Of a stretch of 64,000 nt of DNA, positions 1-13,100 are shown piece after piece. The position numbers and the translations under genes are program-made. The DNA is from Adenanthera pavonina (taxonomy: Eukaryota; Streptophyta; Magnoliopsida; Fabales; Fabaceae), in the NCBI GenBank assembly GCA_026686845.1, contig JAIVEN010000014.1, forward strand, positions 11,270,001 through 11,334,000. The letters are read 5' to 3'. Every line of letters begins with the position of its first letter. The first letter of the stretch is position 1. The notes beneath the pieces were generated by a model that worked only from the letters and a program-made list of their open reading frames with translations, made no database searches and had not been told where the DNA came from.

Positions 1-1966
1 AAAATAATTGGGGGGTTATAGTGGAGCAGGGTCCCCCGGTGTTGGATTTCATGCTCCTCAGTTTGAGAAAGCATATATTCTCCTGTTCCAATGCCTTGTC
101 TTCTTCTCATCACCACACTTTTTCAGTCCACACCATGCTTTTACACCTGCTTTTCAGGGTTTTGCCAAAACTATAACACTTCATTATTATCATTATTTTT
201 TTTGCCCACCATTAGTATCATTATTATTATGTTTTTTTTTTTCATGCGGCAAATGGATAGCCATACACTCGGATCTAATAATTGAAGGAAAAGGAAACTG
301 TGGGTCTATATATAACTGATCAAAAGATTCACTTAAACGAGGATGCTTATTCCCTTTATTAAAATTATGATTTGAGGGTTTTGTAATACATATTAATTTG
401 TACATGTGCCTATGGAGCGGCTAATTAATTAATCACCACGATCAAAATGATTCCATGATGATGCCTGTGTACATTAAACAAAAATTTGATTTTATGAAAG
501 TGGCAATTATTGCCTGTCCTATGTAGGTGTGGTTCAAATTGCTAAAGGACGAACTCTCGACATGATATATATTTTATTCAAAAAAGAAGGAAAAAAGGGG
601 GGAAAGATTAATGAACTTGCTGGTTGAATAAAGCCATAGGAAGAAGCATCACTAAAGGCGACCTTTAAAGACGAAAGGCCTTAGAATATCTATCTCTGGC
701 TAGTGGCTAGAACCTAGAGAAAAAGAAAAAAGGAGAAGTGATGAAAATCGCAAAAGGAGCGCAATAGTTTTGTGCATTGGATATAATCAAGCAGTGACGA
801 GAAGGAACACTAATTAAGAATCTTTTAATCACTTCATTACCAAACAAAACTGTGATTTAAAACTCTTAAGTACGTACACATTAGTGAAAGCAAATGACTC
901 GGATATGTTATGTCTGCAACTTGGAAGAGCTTTATCATAAAGTAGAAATCCATGACAAGAGACTCAAGGTTGACTGGTTACGACTAGGGGAAAAGGTGTT
1001 CTTTTAATTAATGATGGACTAATGAACTCTTAAAGCAACTAAATCGATCAATTATAATATTTATGGTAGACTTAATTTGTAATATATATAAATATATAGA
1101 TTGCTCGCTGAGGGAAACTCAGCTAAACAAAGGCAAACTACTTTGGTCCATTAGAATATATAATTTGATGATATACCTTGAGGATCAAAACTTAATTTAT
1201 CTGGTCGACAAAATTTTCTGAAAAGAAGGGCTATGTGGCCTCTACCCAACTATCTTGAACCAAGCTGAATAAAGGTCTCCCGTAGTCATGTTAAAGAATG
1301 AGTGATATGGAGAAAGGGAAGCCAAAAGGAATCTGGCAGTATCGTAATCGACCTGTCTCTGGGAAGTGCAGAGAGAGGCCAAAACCAAATTAACAAAGCG
1401 ATTTCTTTTGAATGGGCATTGAAAAGTATGCATTGGACGACCTCACCTTTTGGTTTGCTGAAGAAAGCATCTCAACTCTCAAGGACGTCGTACTGCATGT
1501 GTTCATCACTTGGTCGACGTCTGATCAGTTCATCGATTTCAGCACATTAATGGAAAACTACCACGCATTTAATTAAGGACAAACCCATACCCTTGTCTGA
1601 CGGACGAGATGTGTGGAGAATTAGCAGCAGCTTTATAACCTGTTTTATAATCTCATTTATGCAACACCAAGCCGTTATTTTATTCTTTTGCTTTTCACAT
1701 GACCCAATCGGTGAAAATGGACCATAAAACTATAGAATATATCGCAATGCATGGCTATTAATTTTCTTTCTTGAGGTAAATCTTCTTTTACGATTCGGAA
1801 AAAGGTTCAGATTTTTAAACTTGGATTAATACGAAACAGCTTTAAAGAAATGAATCTCGAAAAATAGCGAGAAGTCGAAATGAGATAAAGGTGACGATGG
1901 ATGTTTACCGATTTAAACAAGGGAAAAAAAAAACTTGAAAGAAGATTGTAGAACATGCTAGCTTTT

Positions 1967-1987
1967 GTGTGTGTGTGTGTGTGTGTG
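1967..1987. repeat. (GT)n microsatellite
   Basis: About ten uninterrupted GT units, directly visible. Confidence 0.95.
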
Positions 1988-3211
1988 AATTAAAAATTGG
2001 GAGAAACTGGGTGTAAGGAGAATGGAGATGCCAGAACAGAAGGGTAAAGGCAGTAAAGTGCTAAAAGCAAAGTTAAGCTCGCCCATACTCTGTTATCTCT
2101 ATTGCTCCATCATCTTTTCGTCTGATGTGAACTATTCAGCGCTTCCTTGTATATTAATATGCCTCTCTTTGCTGGACGAAGCCTCTTGTTTAATCATTTT
2201 TAGCATATTTTATTCCTCTCTTGTTGGCTCTAGCTGGCTCTGGTATTTCACAGAGTACTCTCGTGTATTGTGTGGAGGAAATTCAAAGTATTTTTCTGCG
2301 GCCTTACACGTAACCTTACAATGCGTATCAGATTTTTCTGTAGGTCACAGTAGTGGCTAGGTCTAGGTCGTTATACTATATTATCACTCTGCAGCATGAT
2401 ATAACTGTGTATATATGTTTTTATGTACAAAATGAGATAGTGCTCAGTCGTACCCTTTCTTTTACCGGTAACATGTGACTTTGGTTTCTATCGTCATTTC
2501 CCAGTCCATTCTCCTCTAGACACATGCTTTTAGATTTGGAGATGACTGGAGAAAATTAGGAAGGAAACCAGACTCGTAACAGTCATACCCATATTCTTGT
2601 GTTTAAATGATTAATTTATAGATTATATGTTGTGAGCAGTTAAGAGAAATCAAGATAAGTCAAGTTAACAATTATATATATATATATTATTTTTTTATAA
2701 TTATCAATATATGTACGTGCAGTGCGGCCAACTATATATATATATATATGGCGATATGATATAGCCTTTGCAAGTGGTGCAAGTAGAATCCTCTCAATTT
2801 GTTTTTATTTTGATTTTAATTTTTGATCATTAGATCAATATTTAGTGATTCAAATAAACCATGACTTCATTAAATAAAACTATGAATTTTAGATAATATT
2901 TTTTTTTGGTAATCAATATAGATTGTTGAACATCAATCTAACGGTGAAAAATTAAAATTGAGACAAAAAAAAGTTGAGAAAACAGAGCGAGAATAAAATA
3001 ATTCGGATAATCTCCCGTGGAACTCTTCGATCTTCATTTGTCTCCCGTCTAATGTGTATTAATAAAATCAGTTTATTTGACAGGACAAAATGGAAACAAG
3101 TAGCTGGTTGGACAATATAGTTGTTTGAGTGGGAATGACGTCCCACAGCCACATATAATCACTGAAGTTGAATCCAGTTGGATTGGAGGCTATATGTGTG
3201 TGCGTGCGTGC

Positions 3212-3247
<36 letters not shown>

Positions 3248-3259
3248 ATTTATATATTA
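3212..3259. repeat. (AT)n microsatellite, interrupted
   Basis: A TA/AT dinucleotide run broken by short TTT interruptions, preceded by a short GTGTGTGCGTGCGTG stretch. Confidence 0.95.
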
Positions 3260-5090
3260 AGTAAAACCAAAGAGCTAACTTCATATAATACAATGGGAAA
3301 ATTGCAGCTTTTCTTTCTGAAAATTTTTTTAGTCTAGGTAGAATTAATAAAAGTAGAGGGTATATATATGATTGTTGTCTCAATATAATAAAAGCTGAAG
3401 AGAGAACATATAATTGTGAGATAATATTAAGCTGCATAGCGATTATCCATATAATTGTGTTTGATTACTGTTGTAATGAGTTCTTAATCAGACTTCCATG
3501 TAGTACTATGATGTGACGTACCCAAACAAAATGTAGCAGTGATTTTATCTTTATCTTTTCCATATGACTCGGTTCTTTTGAAACTGAGTTTAGTGGATTC
3601 GACGAGACTCTGCATTTATGAATTAAATCAAGCGCGAAAAGTATAAAGGTCTCCTTGACCCATTCTTCTGTTCCCGCGTTGAACCGACTATACTCTTGAC
3701 TTGAATTTTTTTTTTTGTGAATTCATTAGTTTTCTTCTTTGTAATTAAGTAATATATCTCTTCCCATCACTAGCGAATAGGGAGGAAGTAAGAAAATTTT
3801 ATCTAACTATTTTCCTTTGAGCTTTGATCTAATTCAGTATAATTAAGTCTTGATCTTTTACGATTACTTTTTCATGATAAAAATGTGCTATAGTTTCAAA
3901 CCTTTATATATAGTACTAATTATAAAGACGGGGCTAACTTATTACCGATCATCATTAGTACACTATTAATCTAACTTTTTAACCTTTGTCTTTTTTAAAC
4001 AACACTTCTATAAAAATAGAAACGGATTTTGCTGTAAGTTTGTCATGCCATCCAGAAACATGGCTGAGGACAGATGTCCCCATTATCCTCATATTGAGAT
4101 AAAACAAAAGTGGTTTTATTATAGTTTTCAAATTTCAAGACCAATTATGTGATATATTATATATATGGAAAAAAATATGATCAGAATCAAATAGCATTGG
4201 GGGAAGCTGTGAAAAATGGGAGGGGGAAGCATCCAGACCCCATTGTAAGGATTCTGACGAGTGACGACGAATAGCGATGCTGAAAAGAAAAGGCAAAGGC
4301 TTTAATAGATGGGATGATAATCTTTGCAAAAACGCAAGCGTTTTAATCTGCCCACTCTCACTGGTCAAAGTCCATCCACATACTTAACGTTGTCCTACCT
4401 GGTCAAAAAAGGGTCAAGGCCACGGACATAGATCTCTTGGCTTCCCGGCAATAGGAGAGAATATTCTATTCTTCTCGCAGTAGATTTTTTCATCAATTAG
4501 TTTGTCAGTGTGGAGTATACAAGTAATTCCAATTATATTAGTAAACTAGCTAGTAAATATGGTGAATAAATATACTGATGAAATAAAATATAAAAGAAAT
4601 TTTCAAAACTTTAGTGAGATTGACAAGATTCTCTCGTATTCTTACTTAGAAAGACAAGAGATCTATGTTCTCAAGGCCACAACTAACAATTCCCTGACGT
4701 GACCTACTTCGTAACAGTGCATTTGATGTGAAAAATTATACGTCTCCCGATCTTTCATTCATCACTTTAAAATTTATATGTATATATATGAAAATAATAA
4801 AAAATCCTATGTCTTGAAAAGTCAATCTCGATGACGAAACTCATTCATTAATTTGACATTGTTTCTCTATTTTACTCTCACTATGTGTGTGTGAGAGAGA
4901 GAGAGATGTATTTCTTCCCTAATTAGGAGTGCATCTTAAATCCTTTTTTCCATCTGTTTATGCATGTTATGATCTGTCCTCTTTAGAATTATATTTGATT
5001 AAGAAACTCTGGCAAAAAGTAGAAAAAATTAATTGCTAAGAGATTTTATTATGAAAACTGAACTTGCGATGCATTCTGATTGTTAATATA

Positions 5091-5351
5091 TACTCTTTTC
5101 GGTTTATATTATAAGATATTTTGTATCAATTATACATATATTAAGAAAATTATTTTTTCAACTGAAATTAATGCAAAAAACATTCACATTTTCTATTTTA
5201 TTCTTATTAAATACCTTATTCATTTATCATTGTAGGGTTATAAATGAGTAGAGATAAAGCATTAAAGATATGAGTAAAATAGGAAGAAAAATATCTAATA
5301 TCCTATATTTTGAATAAAAAACTTGTGATACAAAATGTCGACCCAAAAGTA
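5091..5351. mobile_element. Stowaway-like MITE (candidate)
   Basis: The left end reads TACTCTTTTCGGTTTATATT. The right end, read on the other strand, begins TACTTTTGGGTCGACATTTT. These imperfect inverted ends resemble the TACTCCCTCCGTT-type termini of plant Stowaway MITEs, and the segment is about 260 bp, AT-rich and non-coding. The termini are degenerate and the TA target duplication is not diagnostic in AT-rich DNA, so the call is tentative. Confidence 0.45.
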
Positions 5352-5484
5352 TTAAGATTTGAATTCATTCTTTTTGTGTATATGTAGTTTTACAATGTTT
5401 AGCATGTTTATTCGAGTGCTAATAGTTGCAGAACAAAACAAACAATTAAAGCAAAGAACAACGTAATTAGTGTGCCACATGTAG

Positions 5485-5620
5485 AAAGAGAGAGAGGAGA
5501 GAGCGTGGCTGTTATCATTTCCAATGGCTGAGCTTTATTGAAAGCCTTGGGATTGAAGGGAAGGAATTTTTTAACAGGAGGCTATAATCATCTTCCTGTA
5601 ATTGCAGAGAGAGAGAGCGT
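5485..5620. repeat. GA-rich stretches
   Basis: Runs of GAGAGAGAG near 5488 and 5607 lie about 500-600 bp upstream of the bHLH start codon. GA repeats are common in plant promoters and 5' leaders; a regulatory role here is only possible. Confidence 0.6.
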
Positions 5621-5759
5621 ATATAGAAAAGGCACATAAGAAGCAGAAAAAGGAGGTGGGTAGATAGGTTTAAATATTATTTTTATATATATGCATAAAC
5701 TTTCCGGACTGAGGAGGAAAAATATTATAAAAAGGGGACTAGTCGGCCTAAAAGGAAAA

Positions 5760-5769
5760 TATATAAATA
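5760..5769 (+). promoter_or_regulatory. possible TATA box of the bHLH gene
   Basis: TATATAAATA lies about 330 bp upstream of the start codon at 6092, which would give a leader of about 300 nt containing a C-rich tract at 6041-6052. AT-rich DNA gives many chance TATA matches, so this is weak. Confidence 0.25.
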
Positions 5770-6091
5770 ATTAAAGTCAGTGAGAGAGAGAAGAGTGGCA
5801 TGGAGATGAAATACGCATGCTGTGTTCCTTTCTTTTGAAGGCTAATTTAGTAACATGGAAAACTTGAAAGAGTAAAGAGAGAAAACTCAGAAAAAGTGGG
5901 CGAAAAGCAGCGAGGTATGTGGGTGTCACCTGGAACTGTGCTCTCCTTTGAATAGAGAGTACTGTCAGCAGATTCCCTTCGCCAAAGCAACAATTGCTAT
6001 TCACATTTAATCATCTTGGGATTTTCAAGCCTCCTTATTCCCCCCCCCCCCTCCTTCTCTCTTTTAAAAACCTTATTATAAATCTATCATT

Positions 6092-9000
6092 ATGGAATCT
6101 CCCAATCTCCATCACCTTCAAGACCAAACTTCCCCTTCCCAGACTTCTTCTTCTTTATCCACCCCTTCTTGCTTTGGCCTTCCAACCACCCATTCTTGGA
6201 CGCCAAATGTCGCTCTGTAAGTTCCACCTTATTCATGCCTCTTCTTAATTAATTAGGTTTCATGTTAATTTACCGATATATGCAAGAGTAAATAATCCTC
6301 ATGAATGTGTATATTTTTGTATGAATTAGTGAAGCAGTTCATGTGATTATAATTGACAACTTCTGCTATCTCTTCTGTGTCTTTTTCTTTTAACCTATGT
6401 CTTTCGTATATTTATGTATAAATACAGGGGCTTAGGGCTTGGTCTCTGATTCAATTTTAGCGGTAAAGCTATATAGCATATTCAAGTTAAAGCAATAGTT
6501 CTATTTATTTCCTCTTTCACACAGGAATGCTGGTAACTTGAACCCAAATTTCCAAGAAGCAAATCCCAGATCAAGAGATTTCACGCACAGAAAAGATATT
6601 GGAGCCCATCCAGGTCTCAAAGCTTCAAGATTAGGTTATCAGTGGGCAAGTGGCGAAGAACGCAGCTTGAGCAGTCAGTCAGATCACGACTTAATCCTTC
6701 AGTATTCAAAGATAAAGGAAGAGATCTCAGACGTTTTCCCCAGTAAATTCACTGAAATGCTAAACGCTAGTTCAAGCATGGAGCACAAAGATTTCAATTC
6801 TCTCAGTGAGAAGCTCTTGCTCAAGACCCTTTCTTCCGGGGACTTCTACTCCAGTACCTCTAGTTCTCAAAATTTTTCTAATTTTGGTGGTATGGGTATG
6901 GGAGAACTACATAGTAGAAGGAGCTTCTGCCAGATTTACCCAAGTATTAATATTTCAAACTTAAACCATTCTTCCCCAGTTATGTCAAGCTCTTTGGATA
7001 TGAACATGCATAGCTCAGATCTATTATTAAACTCTGCAAGATTTAATGGCGGTTTGAGCCAGCCTGCACAAGATGGTTTAGCCAGATTTGACAACGTTTC
7101 TTTTCGTCTTGATCATATGCAGCACCAAATCGACAGGTCTTCATGCAACTCTAGTAATGTGAGTCTCTTTCCTACTTAATTAGTGAAAGCGTCTACATGT
7201 GCCTTGGTCCTGCATATAAATATATATTTACAATTGAATATAGAAAATTTAATTTTTTGCTACGCAGTAGTGTTTCATCAATACAAGTGAATATTTTTCT
7301 CGCTTAGTTCATGGATAACTTAGGTCGCAAGTGATATATATATATAATTTTAATGAAAGGAAATAAATAATACTTTGATTTAATGTATCAAGATATCAAA
7401 GAAGAACGAATAAGTACAGTGGATGATGTAATTATGAATATGCTTATTGATAGTTGATAAGATAAGTTTCTGATGAGAGGGAAAGCCTGAGTCCTTTACT
7501 GTTAAAAAAAATGTAGAGACTTTTTTAGATTAGAGAGGTATCTACAGCTTTAAACATAGTACACATGTCTTCAATCAGAATTTCTTTACTTTTTCATTTC
7601 TTTTGGCTTTTTTCCTCTTGAAAAAGAGCACTTTAATTATTATTCAGCTAATCTTTACTCTTTTCTACTTTGATAGCCATCACACTTCACTAATGGCATG
7701 GCAGAAACGAAGAGGCCCAGCACAACTTTGGTAGAGTCAAAGGCTTCTCAATCTCAAAACGTACCGAAAAAATCACGATTGGAATCGCGCTCATCATGCC
7801 CACCCTTTAAGGTGCCTTTTTCTTATCTTATAGAACAAGATAATGAACCTAATGATGGATTTATCTTGAAGCCACAAAACCAATCAATTACCTTAGCTTT
7901 TCACCATTAATTAAAAGTAGAAACGTTCAAGGTTTGTCACCAAACGAAAAAGTTGAAGTACATTTAATTACATTATCCTGTAATTAACTTGTTCTCATAT
8001 CAATTTTTAGATCGCGGGTTATATATACATTAATTGACTTTACCTGAGAGAATATAAGTTTTTGCATGTTTTGTGATTAATCGTTCAGGTTAGAAAAGAG
8101 AAACTTGGAGATAGGATTGCGGCTCTTCAACAGTTGGTGGCTCCTTTTGGCAAGGTACTGAACTTTCACATCCATGTGTACTTCAAGGAACTTGTACAGT
8201 ACACAGCCAGTTTAAATATGTTCGAACCACGTCCTTTCAAAGTGTATCGTATTTACTTTCGACGCTTGAGGGTCCTTCCAGAACTTCACCATCATATGTA
8301 TTAAAAGAACAAAGAGAACCCGTGCTTGTTTCAGAAAGCGTACTAGCGACCTGATCCTCATGAACAGGAACTTATATTGGATCATACGTGTATAAAAATG
8401 CTCTACATGCAATTAATATTGATCAGTCCTCATTCCTTTAATATGCTTCTACGTTGGTGTCTACAGACAGACACAGCATCGGTACTTATGGAGGCCATTG
8501 GATACATCAAATTCCTTCAGAGCCAAGTCGAGGTACGTACCTAATTAAATTCCGCTTGTTAATCAATGCTTTGGTTTTGCCAAATTATTATTACTGCCGG
8601 TTCTAAATATAAAATTTTTTATATTAATATTAAATATAAAAATTTTTATAATATACTCTCTCTAGTTTTATATATAGAATTTTTACACCAGTCTCGAATA
8701 TAGGATCTTTTATAATATACGAGATAGTATTTATTATATATTTCTAAAAAATACTCATATCTAATATATATAAAGAGAAAGAGAGAGATTAAATAAGAGT
8801 AGTTTTAAAAAAATATTGAGATTTTTGAAGAAATTAAAGTAGTTAATTCATTTTAACTCTCATTTTTAATCCGTATGATTCAATTAAAAGAGTTTTATAT
8901 TAAAGATCAAAGGGAGTATGAGATAATATATATTATACATTTAAAAAAAATTCTTATTTAATACATCAGAGAGAGAGAGAGAAATAGACTAAAAAGAGTA

Positions 9001-9792
9001 ATTTTAAAAAAATATTATAATTTTTTAAGAAATTAAGATAATTATATAACTAATTTTAATTCTCATCCTCGATCTTCATCATTTGGTTAAAAAAATCTCA
9101 TATTAAAAGTAAAAGGAAGTATTTATAAAATCATTATGTTAATTCGAGTACACAAAAAAGGCGGAAATCTTAATGTGTCGAATTCAGTACTTTGCACTAT
9201 TATATATCTGCAGTATTCTCCATTTAATCCCCACGATGCTATTCAAAGCATATATATATATATATATATGTACATGCATGACATACATAGATGATGACTT
9301 TACAGACATTAAGCGTTCCATACATGAAGGCATCACGGAACCAGAGCAACAGAGCGATGCAAGGGGTAGGGGTTCTATTACCCGATATTAACTTGTGATT
9401 AGTATTATATAATTAATTAAAAAGCTTGCATGTCAATCAATAACTAAGATCCTCTCAATACAATTTGTATAACTAAAAAGATGTCAACACTGAATCCCGT
9501 ACATCAAATAAGACTCACCACCGCATCTATTGCTCTCTAATTATACAAATATATTGCATGAATAGAGAGAGAGAGAGGATCAGATTAATTAGAATTGGTG
9601 TTGAAGTGTTATTGATAAAACTGGGACACATGACGATTACAGGTTTCAGGGATAGAAGAAGCCTCAGAAGAACCAAAGGTGGATCTTAGAAGCCGAGGTC
9701 TTTGTCTCGTGCCGTTGTCATGTATGACTTACTTAGCCGCCGATGGCGCTAGTGGAATGTGGCCACAGCCTGACTTTGCCGGAGCAACTTAA
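6092..9792 (+). CDS. atypical bHLH transcription factor (bHLH68/112/123-like)
   Basis: Seven exons: 6092-6216, 6525-7158, 7677-7811, 8089-8154, 8467-8532, 9306-9365, 9643-9792, giving 411 residues. An in-frame stop at 6065 supports the ATG at 6092. The N-terminal 280 residues are Ser/Asn-rich and low in recognisable structure. The conserved block (about residues 278-345) contains KKSRLE, VRKEKLGDRIAALQQLVAPF (helix 1, exon 4) and TDTASVLMEAIGYIKFLQSQ (loop and helix 2, exon 5). The C-terminus has the family tail SRGLCLVPLSC. The family is nuclear and regulates root, stress or developmental genes in Arabidopsis. Its basic region lacks the His-Glu-Arg trio of E-box binders, so canonical CANNTG binding should not be assumed. 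Intron 5 (8533-9305) carries MITE-like repeats. Family assignment is firm; which Arabidopsis member is orthologous cannot be decided here. Confidence 0.93.
8654..9121. mobile_element. tandem Stowaway-like MITE copies in bHLH intron 5
   Basis: Copy 1 (8654-8918) begins TACTCTCTCTAGTTTTATAT and ends with a segment whose complement begins TACTCCCTTTGATCTTTAAT, i.e. inverted termini. The following 8919-9121 repeats the right-hand two thirds of copy 1 in the same order: GA-rich core, TTTTAAAAAAATATT block, ATTTTAACTCTCAT-like block, terminal AAAGGAAGTA. It lacks a left terminus. The stretch just upstream (8590-8653) also looks like degraded left termini. All of it is intronic. Confidence 0.5.
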
Positions 9793-12150
9793 TTATTCTC
9801 ATAATTAACATGTTTCGATTTATTATTAACATTTTTAATCCAAGTGTTCAGAAACGATGATGTCCAGATAGGGAAAAAAAAACAGAGATGAAAAACGTAC
9901 ATCTGGGCTGGGATAAATTAAATACTAAGCCGCTGTTCTTTAGGCTTAGGAGCAGTGGAAAATTCTCATTTTATGGTTTGGTTTGATGGAGCAAATTTGG
10001 TCTTCCTGTGGAAGAAGTCGGGGAGGGACCAAGTTTGATCCATTAACGCATCATGTACCACTACTTTCCTTGTAGGTTCTTTTTTCAAAGTCATTTTTAA
10101 TTTTACTTCATATCTTTGCTCTCTCCCATACATATATGGGCGCGGCTGTTTTTTTGCCGTGGGCTAGCAATTTAAGAGGAAAAGTTGAAAATATTTATTG
10201 CAAAATATCTTAAATATTTATTGTAAAATATTCAAACTTCTAAAACAGTTTTAAAATTCCACATTTTACTCTCAAAATTTTTAATGGACCGTCGGAAATT
10301 ATAATTTTTCCTAAATCCAAATGCAATAGATTTGGAACTAAAGGGACGGAAGATATTATGATCGTTGAAACTTGATACAGATGATGGCTGAGGGAAATCA
10401 GATATTTTAAGGGGCCTGACCTTATCCAAAGATGGATCATGATTGATGGAAGAGTGTTTGTGCACGTGGCACTAATCTGGTAAACTTGACGTCGTTTTCT
10501 GAGTATTCGGACTCGGACCGCGCCGTTACCTTCCATGTCTTTCATGAAAATCCATACTTGCCCTCCAACTACAACTATATTACTCAGGAGCCATCGTGTG
10601 GTCTCTCCAATCGATCACCGTAGGAGGAACTAAATTTACGTACAATTTTTCTATTTTTGTTATTAATATCGATGACATATATGAAAAGTTGAAGCTGCTT
10701 TTTTTCCTCATAAATACCGGTTTCTGTTATGTTATTTTAAATTAAAATCTAGATTTTGGGATAGTTTTGCTGTAACCCCACACACACACACCAACTTGTC
10801 AGATATAAATTCAGCGGCTGACCATGGTTTCCAATATTTAAATTCAGCAGTAATTCCTTTATTACCTTACAAAGGTCAAATATGTGACCTAATCACACAA
10901 TGACGAGGCTGAATGGTGATTTGTTAAACTGAAGCAAGCATCATAAATTTAGTGCAGAAGAAAAAAATTCCATTGCCTGTTTAGCCATCTAAAAACGGTA
11001 CTATAAGTAGATGTCTCTCGTTAAATGAGTGTAGGAATAAATATTATATAAATAATATTTTTGCATCGAAATTTATCACTAACATATATATGTATAATTT
11101 CTTGCACATACTGTCTAAAAACAAACTTCTTACACAAACTATTAGCGTGAGTTAATTTTTGTGCCGTGAACAAAGCATCTGATAATATTTATTTTTCCTC
11201 TTTTATTAAGGCATTGATATTTTCAACGTTCTTTAATTTGTTTTCCAACACATAAGACTCATTTTTGTTCCATCTTTATAGAAACCATCATTTGGAATGA
11301 TTTTGCGTCTGTTGTACTCTTACGTTTAATAATTTTGTTTTTAATATTAATGATAACCAAGAAATCGAAGGTGAATTATTCATATATAACCTTCGAAATA
11401 GAAATTATAATTGATATTATTGATTCAAATCAAAATCCGAAGTGTAAGATTTTTTTTTTCGGCAAGAAGTGCGAGATAAATTGACTACTAGGATTTGGAT
11501 ATTCGGTGCGTCAAAATCAAAAATTCAAATTGAAACTTATTCAGGCCATAATAGTACAAAACACAAAAGATACATAAATGTGTGCTGTGGGTATAAAAAA
11601 TTTACCTGCTTTTTTCATTTGATGTCAAAGTTTCAACTAAGCCTTATCATGTAATATATATATATATATATATATATATTTAAGATCCATTGCCTTATAT
11701 GTTTTTTATTATTTTTAATTACAATTTAATATGTGAATTTTTTAGCATATTATATATTTAGTCATTAACTATACATTAAAAATGTTAACTTCTTAAATAA
11801 TAAAAAAATTTGCATATCAAATTTTAATTAGAGAACAATACAAAAACTATATAGAGAAAATCATATAAGTTTTCTCTTATATTAAAATATTTTTTTCATA
11901 AAAGACTGAAAATTAATTAAAATAATTTAATAGAAATAATAATTAACTTATTTAAATGTTCAATTACACACAATTAAGAGCATCTACGTAATAATTTGCT
12001 GCCAGCTTGATGAATTTAAAGTAAATAGACGTTGGAGGAATTTTTTTTTGTACCTAAAATTTTTATCAAATATAAGTATACAATTTGTTTATCATTTTTA
12101 ATTTTATTTATTACTATTCTTTTCTATTATTGGGCAAATCAGATAAAAGC
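9793..12150. other. 3' flank of the bHLH gene and intergenic DNA
   Basis: No coding exons are recognised. It holds the bHLH 3' UTR, a short (CA)n run near 10777, a moderately GC-richer patch near 10480-10620 without a recognisable product, a (TA)n run at about 11656-11680 and very AT-rich DNA from 11690 to 12140. Confidence 0.6.
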
Positions 12151-12647
12151 AGGCGGTGATACCTTGATGTCCGGATTAAAGTGAAATTAAAAGGGCATAA
12201 GAGTGATTCCACTTCATACTCTGATGCACGCAATCGTTCTAGTTCAGCCTCTAGGATCTTTCTTACAGGTCTCTTATCTCCTCGCACTTCTGTCGTTCCC
12301 TTTATCTGGTCCTTCTTACTCGGATCTCTTTGTCGTTCGGTTTCACTTTACTATCAGTTCCCACTTCCTCCTGATTTCTATTCCATCCCTTCATGTATAT
12401 TTAAATATCTCGTTCATATTTGCACATGATTTTGTTTGCAAATCAATTAAACTATATTCGACCTATTCTTCTACCATTTTGTTCCCGCGTAATTGAAATC
12501 CGTACGTGGTTCGTGAAATTACAATTGAACTTATAGCGAAAGCTCCGGGAGGTGACGGGGTTTTCTCGCTTCTTGCGGTGATCGGTGACTAAATTTCTCT
12601 TTGATTGTTGACCTTGGTTTAACGTGGTGAGCTTCGATCTCTTCCAG

Positions 12648-13099
12648 GTGCGATTTAGGTTTTAAATTAATCATTTATGTTTTGTGAATGTTCGCCGATA
12701 ATTGCGAGACGAGAAATGAATGGAAATTTCGAATCTTATTGTTATATCTTTCTTTTCTTTTCTTTTTCTTTTTAAGAAAATTTATCAACTTTGGACTGTT
12801 TTCTTCGAGTGGGATCGTGTGGAGGAGGCAATCGTTACATAAATTTATAGAATTTTAAATCTGTCCATCCATATATTTCTTAGTTACCGAGCGTATATTG
12901 GGCACAGCGTATAGTATGACTTTTTGTAAGTTGGCGGCCAAAAGTTATCTGCAATGCCGCACTATAATGTTACCTCCCTCAGGACTTAAGACAAAATCTC
13001 TGCTGATCAATAAATTAAATAGAGCTATTTTCCACTATATAGTTCGAAGGCAATGACACAGTCCTGATTATCTTATACTTATCGGTTTTGAGAATACAG
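12648..13099 (+). other. inferred intron in the 5' UTR of the BBD gene
   Basis: A leader exon would end at CTTCCAG (12641-12647) followed by GTGCGATTTAGG. The acceptor TTTTGAGAATACAG ends at 13099, so the coding exon would begin TATG with the start codon one base after the junction. This is inferred from splice-site shape and position only. The 12150-12647 stretch upstream is a reasonable leader and promoter region with short chance frames. Confidence 0.5.
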
Positions 13100-13100
13100 T

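Larger units (their letters stand above)
1..5750. other. intergenic DNA upstream of the bHLH gene
   Basis: No exon series with protein similarity is visible here on either strand. The DNA is AT-rich with simple repeats: a (GT)n run near 1967, (AT)n runs near 2674, 2738 and 3212, and GA-rich stretches near 4891 and 5485-5620. A MITE-like repeat lies at about 5091-5351. The longest open frame (2022-2360, +) has no recognisable domain and no codon-like conservation that I can see, so I do not call it a gene. Confidence 0.6.

Noticed and set aside
2022..2360. A 112-codon open frame upstream of the bHLH gene.
   Set aside because: No recognisable domain, no exon partners and no family resemblance. 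Such a length is expected by chance in 64 kb.
5540..5570. A miR159-like string (GGGATTGAAGGGAAGGAA).
   Set aside because: No partner strand for a hairpin was found nearby, and the match to the mature family is imperfect in the 3' half.
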